From Frankiaceae bacterium (GTDB lineage Bacteria; Actinomycetota; Actinomycetes; Frankiales; Frankiaceae): 6,477 bases of DNA. Under the pieces are notes generated by a model. The model was not told the origin of the DNA. It saw only the letters and a list, made by a program, of their open reading frames with translations, and ran no database searches. Within the stretch, counting starts at the first letter, position 1. Each line of letters starts with the position of its first letter. The stretch covers positions 1 through 6,477 of the forward strand of contig JAVEDQ010000299.1 of assembly GCA_030840885.1 (NCBI GenBank), read 5' to 3'. Positions 4,549-6,477 of this stretch are shown piece after piece. A program made the translations under genes and the position numbers.

Positions 4549-6477
4549 GCCCGAGCCCGAGTCTTCCGCCGTCGCACCGCGGCTCGTACGTGCCCCGGTG
4601 CGGTCGGGCGCCGCCGTGCGGCGCGACGCGTCGCAGCGCCGGGTCGTCGAACACCGCGGGGGTCCGCTGGTCGTGCTGGCCGGTCCGGGCACCGGCAAGA
4701 CGGCGACGCTCGTCGAGGCGGTGGCCGACCGGGTGGAGCGCGACGGGCTCTCGCCCGAGCAGGTGCTCGTGCTCACGTTCAGCCGGCGGGCAGCCGACGA
4801 GCTGCGCACCCGGCTCGCGGTGCGGCTGCAGCGCACGGTGCGCGGGCGCCTCGCTTGGACCTTCCACTCCTGGTGCTTCGCCCTGGTCCGGTCCTTCGCG
4901 CCGGACTTCGCCGGCGCCCCGCCGCGCCTGCTCTCCGGACCCGAGCAGGACGTCGTCGTCCGCGAGCTGTTGGCCGGGCACACGGTTGACCGCCGGGCGA
5001 AGGCCCGCTGGCCCGAAGACCTGCAGCCGCTGCTGGGCTCACGCGGCTTCGCCGCCGAGGTCCGCGACCTGATGGCGCGCTGTCAGGAGCGCGGGGTCGA
5101 CCCGGACGCCCTGGACAGGCTGGGGGAGATGTCGGGTCGGCCCGCCTGGCGGGCGGTTGCCACGTTCTACGAGGAGTACCTGCAGGTCATGCGCCTACAA
5201 GGCGCGCTGGACTACGCCGGCCTGGTCCGCAGCGCCGCAGAGCAGCTCGCCTCGCCCGAGGTGCTCGACGAGGTGCTGCGCACGGTGCGTCTGGTGGTCG
5301 TCGACGAGTACCAGGACACCGACCCGTCGCAGGAACAGGTACTTCGGCGCCTGGCCGCCGGTGGGGCGGACGTGCTCGTCGTGGGCGACCCCGATCAGTC
5401 GATCTACGCTTTCCGCGGTGCCGACGTCGGCAACATCCTCGAGTTCGGCCAGCGGTTCCGGCGCGCCGACGGCCGGGCCGCGCGCCGGGTCGCGCTCGAC
5501 ACCTGCCGTCGCTCCGGACGGCTGCTGCTCGATGCGAGCCGACGGGTCGCGACGCGCATCCCGATGCCGGGCCTGCCGGTGACGGTCGCCGACGCCCACC
5601 GCACGCTGCGGCCCGCCCCGGTCTCGGGCGACGAGGGCAGTGTCGCGGTCCGCCTGTTCGGGTCCCCCGCTCACGAGGCCGCAGCGATCGCCGACCTGCT
5701 GCGGCGCGCGCACCTCATCGACGGGCTGCCCTGGTCGTCCATGGCGGTGCTCGTCCGCTCCACGCGGACAACCGGTCCGCTGCTCCGGGCGCTCGTCGAC
5801 GCCGGTGTGCCGGTGCGGACGCCGTCGGACGAGGTGCCGCTGGCCCGCGAGCCCGCCCTGGCGCCGCTGCTCCTGCTCCTCCGGCTCGTCGTCGACCCCG
5901 CCCGCTGGGACGAGGAGTCGGCACTGGCCCTGCTCACCTCCCCGCTCGGCGGTGCCGACGCGCTGCAGCTACGGCGCCTGCGCCACCATCTGCTCGCCGT
6001 CGAGCGGTCGGCCGGAGGTACCCGTCGCTCCGGTGAGCTGGTCGCAGCGCTGTTGCGCGACCCCGCCGAGGTCCTCGGTCTGCCGGAGGCCCTCCGGAGC
6101 GCACCGGCCCGGATCGCCCAGCTGCACGAGGCGGCCCGCCTCGCGGTGCTGGCGGCACGCCCCGCCGAGGACGTGCTGTGGGCGGTCTGGTCGGACAGTG
6201 CCTGGCGTCGGGAGCTGGAGGCCGCGTCCGCGTCCGGAGCAGCAGCGGAGCGCACTGCTGCGAGGCACGCAGACTCCCAGCTCGACGCGGTGGTCGCGCT
6301 GTTCGAGGCGGCGGCCCGGTTCAGCGACCGGCTCCCGGGCGCACGCGTCCACGTGTTCCTCGACGAGCTGACCGAACAGGAGATCCCAGCCGATCCGCTG
6401 TCGCAGGCCGCCGAGCCCGACACGGCGGTCCAGGTGCTGACCGCACACCGCAGCAAGGGCCTCGAGTGGGACCTGGT
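4529..6477 (+). CDS. adnA: AdnA-like UvrD/RecB-type DNA helicase, 3'-truncated
   Basis: This frame stays open from 4463 to the window end; 649 residues are visible from GTG 4529. It is a superfamily 1 helicase: Walker A GPGTGKT (Lys57), motif Ia LTFSRRAADELR (83-94), TFHSW (111-115), Walker B DEYQD (259-263), motif III GDPDQSIYAFRGAD (286-299), CRRS (326-329) in place of the usual NYRS with the Arg kept, and motif V TAHRSKGLEW (638-647) at the edge. It probably pairs with AdnB to unwind and resect double-strand breaks; AdnA proteins end in a RecB-like nuclease domain, which would lie beyond the window. The AdnA call rests on the RecB-like motifs and the moeZ-ATL-helicase order. The start is uncertain: GTG 4529 retains a PRLVR stretch I associate with AdnA N-termini but lacks a well-spaced ribosome site; GTG 4598 is an alternative. 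Confidence 0.88.
   Translation, partial: MSPDHLPPEPESSAVAPRLVRAPVRSGAAVRRDASQRRVVEHRGGPLVVLAGPGTGKTATLVEAVADRVERDGLSPEQVLVLTFSRRAADELRTRLAVRLQRTVRGRLAWTFHSWCFALVRSFAPDFAGAPPRLLSGPEQDVVVRELLAGHTVDRRAKARWPEDLQPLLGSRGFAAEVRDLMARCQERGVDPDALDRLGEMSGRPAWRAVATFYEEYLQVMRLQGALDYAGLVRSAAEQLASPEVLDEVLRTVRLVVVDEYQDTDPSQEQVLRRLAAGGADVLVVGDPDQSIYAFRGADVGNILEFGQRFRRADGRAARRVALDTCRRSGRLLLDASRRVATRIPMPGLPVTVADAHRTLRPAPVSGDEGSVAVRLFGSPAHEAAAIADLLRRAHLIDGLPWSSMAVLVRSTRTTGPLLRALVDAGVPVRTPSDEVPLAREPALAPLLLLLRLVVDPARWDEESALALLTSPLGGADALQLRRLRHHLLAVERSAGGTRRSGELVAALLRDPAEVLGLPEALRSAPARIAQLHEAARLAVLAARPAEDVLWAVWSDSAWRRELEAASASGAAAERTAARHADSQLDAVVALFEAAARFSDRLPGARVHVFLDELTEQEIPADPLSQAAEPDTAVQVLTAHRSKGLEWDL

Noticed and set aside
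4513..4989. Open frame from ATG 4513 with a nearby GGAGG
   Set aside because: The translation is Arg/Ala-rich with no motif, and it overlaps the Walker A region of the helicase in another frame. I kept the start ambiguity as a finding.
1..6477. Mobile element, CRISPR array or prophage genes
   Set aside because: I saw no transposase or integrase motifs, no regularly spaced repeats and no terminal inverted repeats with target duplications. Composition looks uniform.

Overview
The window is GC-rich, with strongly G/C-biased third codon positions, GTG starts and long spurious frames on both strands. The gene content (Ku with a lysine-rich tail, a two-domain MoeZ, an alkyltransferase-like protein, an AdnA-type helicase) points to a high-GC actinomycete chromosome. 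I cannot name the genus. There is no insertion sequence, integrase, CRISPR array, rRNA or tRNA, and no gene-free stretch above 300 bases.

Layout, left to right. (1) The 3' end of a bacterial Ku gene (1-729, +), cut by the window edge. (2) A 222-residue protein of unknown function (775-1443, +) with two related beta-strand/helix segments. (3) A 125-bp convergent gap (1444-1568) holding a nested inverted repeat. (4) A small CsbD-family stress protein (1569-1742, -). (5) A divergent promoter region (1743-1876) with a GGGTAC stress-sigma-like element facing csbD. (6) moeZ (1877-3049, +), an adenylyltransferase/rhodanese sulfur-carrier activator. (7) An alkyltransferase-like (ATL) DNA lesion-binding protein (3095-3469, +), followed by a possible terminator. 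(8) A secreted chymotrypsin-fold serine protease (3614-4453, +) with its own strong ribosome site and a hairpin at its stop codon. (9) The 5' part of an AdnA-like UvrD/RecB-family helicase gene (about 4529 to beyond 6477, +), truncated by the window edge. Its start region carries a perfect 12-bp inverted repeat.

The theme is DNA double-strand-break and lesion repair. Ku serves end joining, AdnA serves end resection with AdnB, and ATL flags O6-alkylguanine for excision repair. The order moeZ - ATL - adnA resembles the Mycobacterium tuberculosis Rv3206c-Rv3201c neighbourhood, from memory and not searched. The protease, CsbD and the unknown protein are probably independent units placed among these genes. 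I see no convincing new multi-gene system. The items most worth checking are the inverted repeat and start ambiguity at the helicase gene, the nested palindrome between the unknown gene and csbD, and the uncharacterised 222-residue protein.
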